Shown here one piece after another: positions 11,211-22,835 of a stretch of 64,000 nt of DNA. Made by a program: the position numbers and the translations under genes. Location: assembly GCA_025766275.1 (NCBI GenBank), contig JAFKAC010000202.1:1-64000 (forward strand), given 5' to 3'. The notes beneath the pieces were generated by a model. It had not been told where the DNA came from. It saw only the letters and a list, made by a program, of their open reading frames with translations, and made no database searches. Origin of the DNA: Lactarius indigo (taxonomy: Eukaryota > Basidiomycota > Agaricomycetes > Russulales > Russulaceae). The number at the start of each line of letters is the position of its first letter. Position 1 is the first letter of the stretch.

Positions 11211-11375
11211 CGCGGAAGGCGAAGACGAGACGAAGGGGGGTGTAGGGAAAGAACGATGGAGGCTGCTGCGCGGGAACTGAGAACAGGGACAGATAAGATA
11301 TCGACCGTTCTAGACCGATCCAAGCCCTTCTATTCACTATTCACCTCGATTCGCGATAGTTCCGTGTGAAAGAAA

Positions 11376-12264
11376 CTACTTGAACAGCTCTTCTCGCTCA
11401 AGCACACTTTTCTCTAGCTTTATCAATATCGTATTTCTGAAAGGGAAATCATGAGTGGGGGTATTGTGAGCCGTGACGCGAGCAGGCTAGAAAGAGGTCA
11501 GCAAGAGAAATGACAGATTACACAAAGACTGACGAATCCAAGCCCGTCAAGCACAGCCTCCACGATACCAGCGGTAAAGGAAGAGCAGCTCAGCTGACTC
11601 ATATCGCGGGGGACAGAGATGCTGCGTGTGATAGCTGGGTCATTGTCAATAATCATGTCTGTTCGGCAATAGAGTTAGCCGGTGGTAGTAGCTGTCATGC
11701 AGCAGACCAACACTCGTCTTCATTCTGAACGCTTTTCTCAATTGCATCAGCGGGTTTTCCAAAAACGGCTTTCCAGACGTTGGTGTGAATCGACATGAGA
11801 GCGGGCAGAAATCGGATCTCGCGTTTTGGTGCCTTGGAGGTTGACTCAGCACGCCATACCATAAGCTCTAAAACACGTGTGCCAATCCGATAACCAAGTG
11901 TGTTCAAACTGATGGAGAGTCACACAATGAATGACACACGTTAGAGCGATGACAATACTTACCGACGTTCGAGGTCATTGATGCCACTAACGCGCTTTTG
12001 CATATACTGAACGACCTCTGAGAAAAGAAACGCGAATGCAGGGGCCGATACTTCGGCTGTACGGGTCTTGTTGAGTGGCCTATCATAAATGTTCGGACGA
12101 GATAGGGTTTTTTGATTTCCTGTTGTTGCGGTTGTGACAGACGGGGCAGAAGGTAATGAGAAACGAGCAGAGGTGTTTGTTGGGAGAGTAGTTCTGCTGA
12201 GGAGAGAGAGGAGGAGGAGAGAACCGAGAAACGGGATGGAGGATGGGTGGACATGGCTGTGCAA
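11376..12264 (-). CDS. TRS31: TRAPP complex subunit Trs31/TRAPPC5
   Basis: This is a Bet3-family subunit of the TRAPP tethering complexes that act in ER-Golgi and Golgi traffic. The core reads SRPNIYDRPLNKTRTAEVSA and AFAFLFSEVVQYMQKRVSGI, then after an intron LNTLGYRIGTRVLELMVWR. After another intron (GTTGGT..AACAG) it continues EYMIIDNDPAITRSISVPRD, MSQLSCSSFTAGIVEAVLDG and, after a third intron, PARVTAHNTPTHDFPFRNTI, ending LEREELFK. All the joins keep frame, so the gene looks intact. The ATG at 12264 is in frame with the whole protein; another ATG at 12254 starts a Ser-rich frame that would need a shift. The BTB gene starts 98 bp away on the other strand. Confidence 0.9.
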
Positions 12265-12362
12265 GAGTGCGTAAGTGTGAAACCCGAAAAGTCGGGGTCG
12301 AGACCAGCTCTTTCCCGTACAAGTGAGGGCACTCTTTGCTCTTCCGTTAGCGTTCGCCTCTC

Positions 12363-15082
12363 ATGAACTCCCCGATTAGCTCCCCAGTCATCCCACAACC
12401 CGCTGAATTTCAAGCCCACATCTACAACTCTTTCCTCCAAGGCAAGACCTCCGATGTAACCCTCAGAATTCGTGCGTCCTGGAACGCTATCTACAACTTC
12501 CATCGTGTCGTCCTCATCCAGGCGGTGCGCGCTCCTCGGTTCATTTTGCCCCTACGTCTGAGTTTTCAAACCCCCTTATAGGACTTCTTCCGTTACCTCT
12601 TTACGGGAGGGTTCGTTGAATCAGAGGTTAAAGGACTCTCCTTACGGCCTGGCGCCTCCCAAGGACCAATAGAGGTAGTATTTGACGACACCAATATCAC
12701 TCGAGCCGGTACGTAATCCCCTCTTCCAGAATCGAATCTCAATGGACTTGCTTTCCCCTTCTAGCCTTTGAGTATGTCCGCATAAACTCTATCAACCACT
12801 CCTTATCGCTCATTCGTACTTCGTAGGTTATGTATCGCTCGAATGTACGGAGGTGGTCCACCGTTATTTATCGATCCAGCCATCATTCCAACCCCGTCTC
12901 ATCCTTTGACGCCATCTTTCCCACACCTTCCCCCACCCTCACTGGTGCCCCCTGGCCACCAACCGGCAACACCACGCTTCCTCTTGTCCCTCCTTGCCGT
13001 CTCCGTCTATCTCTCGGTTCCGTCACTTGCCTCGCAAGCCTTGAGCTCCATCATCAGTACCATTGGACCTTTCACCGTCATCGATTATCTCCGTTTCGCA
13101 TATGGGGAAGGCATAGGGCCCCTTCAAGATGAAGATTTCGATCCTTTGGTCGGACTAGAACATGTCGCGCAATTGGTAAAGGACCATCCAGAATACAATA
13201 CGTCGGCCTCAAGGAGTTCCAGCAGACCCACCCGAGATAAGGATGTGCAGAGCCTCTCTCTGAACCTTCACGAGCTTTCTGTGGCGGATCAAGTTCCGGC
13301 TTCGCAGAACAAACCCATTCTCGGTGGGGACCTGTCGGTCGAGAAAGAGGACCCGGCTGAGCTCTCTTCCGAGTCGGGCTCACCCACCTCTTTCTTCAAT
13401 GAGACCGAATCGGATCAGTCGTTCTCATATGGTGCTGTCTCTGACAAGATTGGAGAATCCTGTGTCTGTTGGTTGGCCCGATGGGGCACCGACATACTCG
13501 CATGCGAGCAGCAGGTTACCAGTACCCCCAAACAACACTCCCCACTCACATCGACTCCCCAGCCCGCGATCAGCAGACGTTCCGCGACGTCTAATTGGCG
13601 GACATCCCATCCTGATGCGGCGTGTTCTCCTCCTCCAAAGGTCCCATTAATTTGGCGTCGCGGGGGTTTGACTGCTGCATGGGTCCGTGCCCTGGTATCT
13701 TCTGATCTGCTCTTTGTCAGAGGGGAGAGGGAACGATATGACCTGGCCAGAACTGTCGTTGAATTGAGGAGGAGTGAGGGCATACTAGAAGAAGAAGAAG
13801 AAGAATGGTCGAGAATGTTCACGGAGGGCATTTACTATGCTAACATGGTTCGTGTCATTGCTCCCTCGTCCAACTCCTGGGACTTAGTTTGACACACCAG
13901 AGTATCGACGATCTTGTTCACATATCCTGTGACCGTTCTCCAACGACTGGCCGTCCTTATGTGCCAGAGCGTGTCATAGAGGCCGCGCACTGGACACAGT
14001 CCACGCTTCGGCACAAGATCATGGGTCCCCTACCCTCGTCTCCTAACACTTCACCCGCTTCACCGAAGGGCGCTAGTCGCCACAAAGAGCTGGGGATTTC
14101 TGTCTCTCAGAAGGATATCGAAGAAGCGTTATCTTCCTTCGAAAAAGACGAAACAAACCGTGCTTATTGGCCTGTTCCCGGTCCGTCTTCAATACGCATG
14201 GGAGAGTGCGTGGGTGTCCGAGAACCCCTCTATGGATGAACTTTTCGGGGTTATCGCCGGCCGCCCCCAAGCCTCGCGGTTCTGGTCGCCCCTCAATGTC
14301 GATTTCCAGCTTCTTTGGGTTACAGAACGACCGGTGTGTCGCGACCAATTGCGTTTCGAACAATTCTGCGGACTCGGCGCGTTGGGTTCCCTATCCTCCA
14401 TACCGTTTTGCAGTGGAGTTCTGGGACGTTGACTCGCTGCGTGAGAAGTCACACCTCTATTCACGCACAATCTGGTACGCGGGTAGTCTGTTCAACGTTT
14501 TTGTCCAGATGTTCCGGAAGAAGACGCAAGGCCCGCAGCTTGGCGTATAATCTTCACAGACAAAGCAGTGTTGATCCCATCCCACCACTGTCGGTGCCAG
14601 CCGGGCACCACCTTGCCACTGAAACGCCTATAGACAACAGACCTAACGCACGCAACCTCTCATCGCCCGTCATCTGCGACCCTCCTGCCTATATCCCCGA
14701 CGCAGTACTCTTTCTCTGGCCTCCCCATGTTACCCAGCCCACGTCCAGACACACCACTTCAGGGCTCACCTTCGACTTCTGCTCTTACTGGAGGCGGTTT
14801 ACCAGCCACGGGGACACCAACCGTCCCACATCAGCCTTACCGTGATCCCAGAGCACAAGTCTCTGCATATTTCGCCATGTCGTGCGCAAGCGCAACCGGT
14901 TCCTCTGTAACACGATTTACGAGCAATCCGGACGACTTTTCCATTAGTCAGAAGTTGGGGTTGGAGGAGCAGTTCGCTACGAACCGAAGTATGCGTCGAT
15001 AACGACAAGAGTACTGTTCGTCATCCCCTTCACCAGTGGGGATACCAGCGTACGGGTGACCGTTGTTCTGGGGGTTGTCTAG
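12363..15082 (+). CDS. BTB/POZ domain protein (frameshifted)
   Basis: Exon 1 (PAEFQAHIYNSFLQGKTSDV, LHRVVLIQA) and exon 2 (DFFRYLFTGGFVESEV) form a BTB/POZ domain resembling germ-cell-less-type proteins of basidiomycetes. An intron with donor GTATGT near 12772 joins to FELCIARMYGGGPPLFIDPA. The rest is a long, Ser/Pro-rich protein containing STIGPFTVIDYLRFAYGEG, an acidic EEEEEEW stretch, and later YPPYRFAVEFWDVDSLREKS. BTB proteins commonly act as dimerising adaptors, some for Cul3 ligases; the role here is not known. Frameshifts occur near 14550 (one extra base before LHRQSS), 14950 and 15000; after these the family-like ending TSVRVTVVLGVV stops at 15082. The gene is either a pseudogene or affected by assembly errors. 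Confidence 0.7.
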
Positions 15083-15368
15083 TATATCATGTTTCCTTCC
15101 TGTTGCATTAATCGTCACCCATGTTGTGTATCTTACCGCTTACCCATGCCTGTACTGTCTTTGTCTTCGAACTTGCTCTATGATCGCATGATTAATCGCA
15201 ACTGATCCTGGCTTACCTAACGTCTTTTACCATCTTTTTTTTTTTCCAGTGTGTTTCCTGAGACTGCCACGTATGTACGACGACGCTTGCGAATAACAGC
15301 TCTTCCACCTTGCCGAATAATCGGCTGAGAGAGCTACAGGCTAGTTTAAGGGCAGGGCCAAGTCATCC

Positions 15369-16365
15369 ATGTCCAACTTGAACCTCTTGCCGAATCCACG
15401 AATAGGAAGCGCGAATCCATCTGCATCACTATCTGCGCTCTGGGGTTAATACAACCCGCGCTAGATCATATCCTTCGCTCTCCCGTGGACGATCTTTCCA
15501 AGGCCCCAGCTGTGGACGTGAACTACCATATAGAATCCCACACTGCCCTTTACAACTACTTCACCAACCACGCTTCCCCGATTCCTGCACCGCATCTTTC
15601 CATAGGTGCCCCGAAGCCCCCACCCCCGGAGCATCCCAGCCGCCACACCCTGGGATACGACGTCTACGATCGGCTAGACGCCTACCTCGCGACGCGGCAC
15701 GCGAGGTGCCTCCTCGGTTGCACCGACGGACGATTCTGCGCTTCCTGCACTACCTCGTACCCCCGCTTCACCCGTTACTCCTCAGGCGCCCAGTCCATCC
15801 ACCGCCTGCTCAACTACGTTAACCGCCAGTACGTCAGGCGCGCGTGCCGACGAGGACCGCGGGTGGCTGCGCATCGGTGACATCGTCTCCGAGGTCGCGA
15901 GTGTCGTCAGGGTTCGGTCTCGGTAGCGCAGTCTCGCACAGGAAGATCACGGAGAAGATGCGCGAGCGGCGCGCGGCCGAGCTGCGTCGCTGGGGTGCGC
16001 CTGATGGCGCAACGGCCGAGCAACTTGCACGTGCTGAGGCCTGCGCTGAGGCGGCGAGCGCACTGGATCGCGTCGTGCCGATCCTGTCCCTCGCGTATAG
16101 ACACTTTCGCATGGAGGTGCTCGAGCCGCTGCTCGTCGTGCCCAAGGCCAAGGGGAAGAAGAAGGGGCCTACCACAGAGTTTGCTGTGGGGCCAAAGGGC
16201 AGACTTGCCCGCGCGGTAAAGGAACTCCTCGAATCAAGGGGGGGAGACGGGAGAGAACGGGACAAGCTCGCAAGTGACATAGCTGATATGTTGACGTGCA
16301 CGGGGATTCGTCCCGATCATCCACTTCGAAGACGACTAAAGAAGTATTCCGCGCCCGTAACGTGA
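15369..16365 (+). CDS. Cullin-repeat-like protein (frameshifted)
   Basis: The predicted start is the ATG at 15369 (MSNLNLLPNPRIGS). The segment VNYHIESHTALYNYFTNH, then YDVYDRLDAYLATR and later SIHRLLNYVNRQYVRR, resembles the N-terminal cullin repeat, in which cullins have TxLYNYCT and INRLNxYLNRxxVKR. No cullin homology domain or neddylation site follows. The C-terminal half (HRKITEKMRERRAAELRRWG, LSLAYRHFRMEVLEPLL, GRLARAVKELLESRGGDGRE) is helical and basic. A missing base at about 15446 (run of g) separates ALWG from LIQPALDHILRSPVDDLSK, and the frame changes again between 15850 and 15935. This is probably a conserved fungal protein of unknown function. It could be a short cullin-derived scaffold, but that is inference. 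Confidence 0.6.
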
Positions 16366-16602
16366 CATGCCTCCGAGTCCTCGAAATACGGACGGACTTA
16401 CATATGCACGGTTCAACACAAGCCCTGTCCGGTCAACGCGGGGCACCTGCCACCTTAAGCTTGTCACGCAAGCACGTAAGTGCGGGCAAATTTTATCGAC
16501 CATTCAGGCACTGCATCGAGCTATTGAACGTACAGTGGCCGAAGAGAAATGGACGCCTTGTTACCCATCCGTACTGCACCTCTCTACCGAATTGAGGACA
16601 TT

Positions 16603-18173
16603 CTATGTATCACCCGCACCGTTCTGGCCATCCATCTGAGCTGTCTCCACTTCTATATTTAGTAGTGCGTTCATGTCCAGCATCCCCATATCGGAAGTAC
16701 TCGTTATGGGGTCGAATTGAAACTGGGAAAAATCGACCATTTCGCCTATACCCATGTCAAATGGTGGCTCTCCTCCACTAGTGTCGGGCACAGGGGCGGC
16801 ATGCGAGGCGCTAGCATTGAAACTTGCAAGCAGGGAACCTGGGGATGGTGGTGCATTGCCTCCATTGCCTCCAGCGGTTTCCGTCGTATCGCCAAACAGG
16901 TTCGTGGTAGATATGCCGCTGGTGGGTTCGTCACCAAACAGTGTCTTCACGTCCACGTCCACCGATACGTCCACATTCGTCATGTCGATGTCCATCCCCT
17001 CCAGATCGAGCTCAATGGGGCGATCGGCGGAGCTTCCCAGTGCAGCGTCAAGGCCAACATGTGCCGTTGCTGGAGCCTCTTCTGGTAACATAGTTAGATC
17101 TATGTCTACAGGTCGATTTGCGATATCAGAGGCCGCCAGTGCGGCCATGAAGTCGGGTGGGAATTCACTTGTGGCAGTTACACGGCCTGACTTCGGGGCG
17201 AGCGTGACGGGGGACGGAAGGCCACCCAGACCTTGGGCGAGCTCCGCGGGATTGATGCGCAGTGCAGCGGAGGATAAATCGAGCTTGTGGGGGAACTGTG
17301 GTCGGTTGAGTGAGGACAACGATATGGTGGATTGACGACGAGCTGCCAGGAAAGAGCCCCCTCCTGATTTCTGAGTTCCGGATACCGATGGACCAGGAAT
17401 ATCCTTAGGGTGTACAAGTGATACTGAGCTCGCGCTGGGTTCAGCAGGACCGTTGCTCACCGCAACAGCTTCAGGCTCCGGAGGAGGCCGATTCCTGAGA
17501 GCCTCTGCCTCTCTTTCTGCTTTCTCCTGAGCTTTAGCTCTGTCGAGATCTCGCTGAAGCACTGCGATGGCGCGTGACTGACATCGAATCAACACGCTTG
17601 AAACAGCCCCTTCCTGTATGGAAGGTGAACTGTGCTCACCAGATGTGCTTCCACGGTGTCGCATAACTGATCATATTTCTCGATTTCACGACCCAAAGGC
17701 GTCGGTAAGGGAATGAGGAGGAGCGTGGCATAGTTGTTTGATCCCACTGCAGAAACATATGGACTTCAGCTTCTCGACGGGCATGAAACATCTAAGCGAC
17801 TTACAGTCTCCTGGTGTCAGCAAAGAACGCATGTATCTGGTTCGTCTTCACAGCAGCGTTCTAACGGATCCATAATGAATACAATCATATGGCGAGTGCA
17901 GCGATAAGAAAGGGGAAGTGTCGCACCCTAAGACAAATCGCAATTGCGTCTAGCTCTGGCTCGAGGACAGCCTTTGGAGGGGACGGATTTGGGGGCGGTA
18001 GCATAGTGCCCTCCTTAGAGCTGGTGGCCATGGCTGTACCACTTGACGTTGGAAAGGGGTTGAGTAGCAGAAGAAAGGGCCGCTGGGGGAGGAGCGCCTG
18101 AAGTAGCAGCTTTTAGGGTGCTTGAGGCCCCCGCCGTGGATGGTTTACGAATGATACGCGCTTTGGGGGGCAT
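16603..18173 (-). CDS. Conserved-looking protein of unknown function, acidic C-terminus
   Basis: I do not recognise this family. The start is MPPKARIIRKPST at 18173. The N-terminal part is Ser/Pro-rich. A likely folded core follows: KTNQIHAFFADTRRL, then GSNNYATLLLIPLPTPLGRE, IEKYDQLCDTVEAHL and, across an intron near 17578-17640, SRAIAVLQRDLDRAKAQEKA, which has coiled-coil character. The remaining 300 residues are low complexity with repeated acidic patches (DIDLT, IELDLEGMDIDMTNVDVSV, TLFGDE) and an Asp/Met-rich end. Such a layout is seen in transcription co-regulators, but that is only a suggestion. Frame changes near 17770 (extra g) and 18060 are needed to join exons. Confidence 0.55.
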
Positions 18174-18262
18174 AGTTTATGGCCTGATTACCCAGCAAGT
18201 GTGTCTAACGGCGCTCAGTACTTAAATAAACCCGGGCGTAGTTGAGCGTCGACGGTAGTGGA

Positions 18263-21220
18263 ATGAAGAGTCTACTTGATCAATTGCAAGCTTGCGGAGC
18301 CGCGGCCCAGCCCACCGAGGCGACCTCGCACAACCCGGAAACCCACTTGGCGAGTCTCTCGGACGCCTGTATGCTTTCGTCTCGTTCTCTCCTCTCACTC
18401 CGGAATTGAACCCTTACCTGGCCCATTCCCATGGAGACCGACTCTCACTCTCACGGCCGCAGGCGGGGCGAGACAAATGGGGTGGGAAGTAATCCGTCGG
18501 GTGGACTTTTGACACCTGTTGAGTATCAGGTCACCTCAGTACACTGATTCGTTCACTCAGACGAACTTGCAACTGTGCCAGCATCTGCTTAGACATATCA
18601 CTTCGCATTCAAATCCGGAACTTCACGCCATTCCCGGTCCGTGACGCTTTTGCCTCTGCTCTTACCCAGCCGTCCGAGCAATCACAGTTTACGTCCTACG
18701 GAAGCTTGTCCGATGACCTGGATGTCGCCATTTCTCGAAGAGGTCTCGGAGGACGATCGTCCGCGTCTATCATGACGGTAAGAGCAGGCTTGACAGTCAC
18801 CCCAGCGATGAATCGTGGGCTGCTGGCTCCGCGAGTCCCCCGGATTTGAGGGGCCAGGAAGCGCAATGTTTCTCGGGTCAGCACACGGGAGTCCCCGGCG
18901 AGCGTAGGGCCAGGAAGTCATCCACCGCTCTCTGGAACTGGAGCGGCCTCCAGGGCCAACCGCCCACGGACGCTATCTATGTCTCCTCGTCCGTTTCTGG
19001 GAAAGCAGAGGTTCCCGCAGCTACCCAGTGGCAAACCCACACACAGAAAACCTTGGAGAAGGTACTGCGATCGCGCCTGGTGGAGACCTTCGTCGCTGTC
19101 ACTGTCCCAAGCACCTTCGGAGAACATGGCTCTCTAACAAACCGGCTCTTGCGTCTCATGCACCCCGACCTACCTCTAGAGAAAGCCCCGCTTCGAACCG
19201 TAACTTACACCCACCACAAGGCACTCCCTCAAGGTCGACATCAAGTTCCAGGGATGAACAACACACCAAGCGCATTTCCCGGACGGCCACCGCTGTAACT
19301 ACTGACAAGACCGCATCCACTCGCAAAGTTGCCGCAAGCCCCACGAAACTTAATGGCAACGCTCCCAAGCCAAGGTCACTTAAGGCCGATAGTGAAACAC
19401 GGACTGTGCCCAATTTTATATCTAACATTCACAATCCTTCCACGAATCCTGACTTTGCGTTGGACATACACGATTTCTCCAAACAGACTGACCCTTCAGC
19501 CACCTACGTGACTGTGCAACTTTGGGCAAAACTGCACCAAGATCCTGTAAATAACAGGGACAAAGGAAAGGAGAAGATGTCAGATGAGGTAGATATATCT
19601 GACCCGCAGTGGAAGGCGGCGGGACATTGGGATGTATCCTTGGCTGACCTGGTTCCATTACCAGATGAGGTAGGCTCTTTGTTAATCCCACCAACGCCAC
19701 TACCTAAAGAGGGATCCATTGATGCAGATCGCCGCCCAACCGTCAAGTCTACCCTCAATACACTTTTGCTGACACTTTCGCCACCAGGCAAGACATTCTA
19801 CATACCGGTTGCTTCATCTTTGGGGCCTACCCGTTCACCGTCACCCTCGAACGGTTATAATTCCGATCCGGAGAGCCACGCGTCCGGGATTTTACTTGTT
19901 TCAAAAACTGCCACGCCACGCCGCAAGGATTTTTCATTGCCCAGAACCAAAGCCCGCGAACCGCACGCCCGTTATGCTGCGACTTCGAGCTGGCATGACC
20001 TCGTGAAGTACGTGTCAGATATGTAAATTCGACGTCGACGAACCGTTGATACCTGAAATCGCTTAGGTTAGTTAACTTACAGAGCGCGATCATCGACACG
20101 CGGCGGTTGTTGTCTGAGGATATACAGCATGTCGATGGATTGTTCGCCCCCCTGGACACCAATTGGTTGGTACGTAGTCATTGGACCAGTGAGGGTTGTT
20201 GATGCTAAACTCTCCGCGTCGTGCCTCGGCTCTGCTAAAATAGACGAGAGAAGTTTCCGAGCGGGAAGCTCGCCTAGCCGACTGGCGGGCTGCAGAAGCC
20301 CGAGCACGAGTTGAATTGGGAGGCCGTAAGCATGGTTACACGTGTTCATGATCGCCGTCGTGGGTTCTCAAAGCGCCTCACAGTGTCAGAGCGCATTCGC
20401 GAGCGGAAGGAAGAACTAAAGTGCCGTCGGGCATTATTATCCTCAGCGATGGTCATGCTTAGTCAAGACGTCACTGCCGAAGCGATTCTAGAACAGGAGT
20501 TGTTGCGTGAGAGGTGTGTAAAATTATTTTGTGTCGCGACCATGCTCTTCTATGACGCGATCTACAGAGACACCTTAGCAGCACTTCAGCGCCGTATCCC
20601 GTCCATTCAGGTTACTCTCATTTCAACTCTGTCATCACTCTTCCCCATAGACTTGATCTCGGGCTCCGATCTTTTGTTCAGCGTTCTCGGCGTACCGTTG
20701 CCTATCCGACTGGTGCCACGGACCCTGCACCGCCTTTGTCGTTGCTGGCGTATAAGGATGTCAACGAGGAGACAGTCGCTACTGCGTTAGCATATGCCGC
20801 CCTCGTTGTCCAGTTACTGGCCATGTACCTGGGCAAGGTGCTTGTTTATCCAATTACCTTTTGTGGAAGTAGGAGCATGATCCGGGATGGCATTTCCGCC
20901 ATGGTGGGCCCAAGAATGTGCGTACTTTGCTCGAAAAGGTCTGTATTAATTAACTCCTAGTGAAGGTTCCCACTATTTTCCAAAGGTGTGGATACGTACC
21001 GGTTCGAATACGGGGTGTTCCTATTGAATAAGAATATCGAGATGGTTGTGCCGTTCCTTGATTCTTTTGGAATGTAGAAGCTGAACGCCATTCTTAGCTC
21101 ATGTCTGACCGCAATCTTCGTGCCCTGGATATGCGACATACTCTTCCCAATCTCAAGAATCTATTATTGACGCTCTCAGATGGAGAAGGCGCTAGATTGG
21201 GGTGGGCGCATATACTGTAG
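18263..21220 (+). CDS. VPS38: Vps38/UVRAG-like subunit of PI3-kinase complex II (frameshifted)
   Basis: UVRAG/Vps38 joins Vps34, Vps15 and Vps30 in the endosomal phosphatidylinositol 3-kinase complex. Landmarks in order: RIQIRNFTPFPVRDAF (18596 onward); a C2-like region with STALWNWSGLQGQPP, LVETFVAVTVPS and FISNIHNPSTNPDFALDIHD; the VSLADLVPLPDEVGSLLIPP segment; a coiled coil (TREVSEREARLADWRAAEA, ERIRERKEELKCRRALLSSA); and the UVRAG/Atg14 core DLISGSDLLFSVLGVPLPI, KVLVYPITFCGSRSMIRDGI, SAMVGPRM, TYRFEYGVFLLNKNIEM and DMRHTLPNLKNLLLTLSDGE. Most joins are ordinary introns. Frameshifts lie near 19120 and at 20706, where an expected ccc reads cc. The start is uncertain: the first 300 bases are not clearly part of the family, so the coordinate is a best guess. 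Confidence 0.75.
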
Positions 21221-21355
21221 CCTCATCTAGGTCTCATCCTCACTGACCTTCGCTTAGCGATCTGCGCTCCTCTACAACATCATTGACAGGACTGGAGTCC
21301 CAGTTCGTCCTCTGTCTCCCATTAAGCAAAGCCATCCACAGTTTCTACGTCTACC

Positions 21356-21598
21356 ATGGCAAGCGAGCTACCTGAAGCCACAGATGAGTCGCCACCTCAC
21401 AGTGGATCGACGACGCCATCAAAGGGTGCCGTAGATACACATCATGGCTCCTTCTCCCGCATGTCCAGACCTTTTCTTGGTCTGTCCGGGTTCCTACGCT
21501 CTCGATACCCGTCGAGTGCACAACGACCGTCAGTAAGGTGGTACCGGAGTCACTTGAAAATGGTGTTGAAAATGAAAATGGAGAGGAAGGGCAAATGA
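21356..21598 (+). CDS. Small open frame, possibly last exon of the Vps38 gene
   Basis: This is an 80-codon frame, Ser/Thr/Pro-rich at the start, with FSRMSRPFLGLSGFLRSR. It has no known domain. A weak donor GTGGGC at about 21200 could splice out the stop at 21218-21220 and join a following Ser-rich segment to this stretch, which would extend the Vps38 homologue. It could also be a chance frame. Confidence 0.3.
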   Translation: MASELPEATDESPPHSGSTTPSKGAVDTHHGSFSRMSRPFLGLSGFLRSRYPSSAQRPSVRWYRSHLKMVLKMKMERKGK

Positions 21599-22835
21599 CC
21601 TGGAAGCACGGAGGAAAATGGAGAGGATGATGAGGACCGCCGAAACGTTACGGGGTGTGCCCGTGAATAGCGGAGGAGAGGACGTGAAGAGGTGGTGCGA
21701 GGAGGGGAGAAAGAGACGGAGGCTTCCAGAATACCGGTACCGGTTGGGGAGGATGGAGAGACGTTAGCGGTATCTCGCGTGCTCACACATATTTGACTAT
21801 AACGTCGCCCGACAGGACTGCGTCTGAGTGCGTGTGCTGAGTGAAGGGAGGCTGTGCGGTGTGTCATAGGCGGTCTATTTTCCTGCTGCTAACCCGAGCG
21901 GGAAAAGGAAAGTGCCTGGTCAAAAGGGGTTTGGTCAGTTCTTAGCCTAAATGCGGCAATTCAAAATAAACGAGGGCGTTCGTAATTGATATCTAATACA
22001 ATTCAATTGCACCCCTCCCCTGTGTCCCTCCCTTTCAAAAGGGTAAATAGACATGGAGCTTGGACTGAATGTTTCGGCGGTCGACATGGGGACGCCGGTG
22101 GGCACCCCCTTGAAGCATAGTATAGTGCTCTACAGCGACACTATGAGACCTTGAATGAGACAAGGAATGAATGCATGCGCGGAGCGGAAGCAAAGCGGGG
22201 GATTATTACGCGACGGGGGATACTGTAAGCAAGGGGGAGGTGGACACCAAGCCAGTAGCGGGGCGGGTGGCGGCACGATGAACGGGAAATAAGTAAAAAG
22301 TTGAAACAGAAAAAAAAAAAAAATTTGAGGAGGCAAAGGAAAGGATGTGACGAGGGGGTGTCACTGTGTTTAGAGTTCTTCCACGCGCTACAAGCGAAGG
22401 TCCCGTTCCCAATCCCCTGCCTGCCCCCGTTTATATAATAATATTTTCATCTCCATCCTGTCTCACTTCCCTCACCTCACCTTCTCTGTCGTCGTGGTGG
22501 TCTCTGACAAAATTCGGTGAGCTTCCTCTGATCCCGGCTATCCGATGCTTCTCACTCCTTTCCTCCCATAGCCCATCAGTGTAACATCAGTCCTTTTTAG
22601 ACGGGCTCAAAATTCCTCTACTACAAGGTACGCATCAAACACTCGTCACTCCACCCTCACCCACCCTCATTTTCTCCCTCCCCCCATATACAGCCAACTT
22701 TACCTTTTTGTGCAACTAGGCCTTTTGCTTTCGCTTCACTTACCCTTTTTTCTTCTTGTCTGCTCTGTCCAATTTTCGTCCGGAACTGAACCTAAAAAAA
22801 CGTGAAAAAAAGACTTTTAATACCTTCTATCTGTC
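21599..22835. other. Upstream region of the PUF gene
   Basis: No gene was recognised. There is an A-run at about 22310-22322 and a strongly pyrimidine-rich plus strand from about 22420 to 22830, including 'ctccctccccccatataca'. This is common in promoters and 5' UTRs of highly expressed fungal genes. Introns in the 5' UTR are possible. Confidence 0.45.

Noticed and set aside
11904..12503. 200-codon open frame on the minus strand
   Set aside because: It overlaps the TRAPPC5 5' end and the first BTB exon; the TRAPPC5 protein is read in another frame and this frame has no domain.
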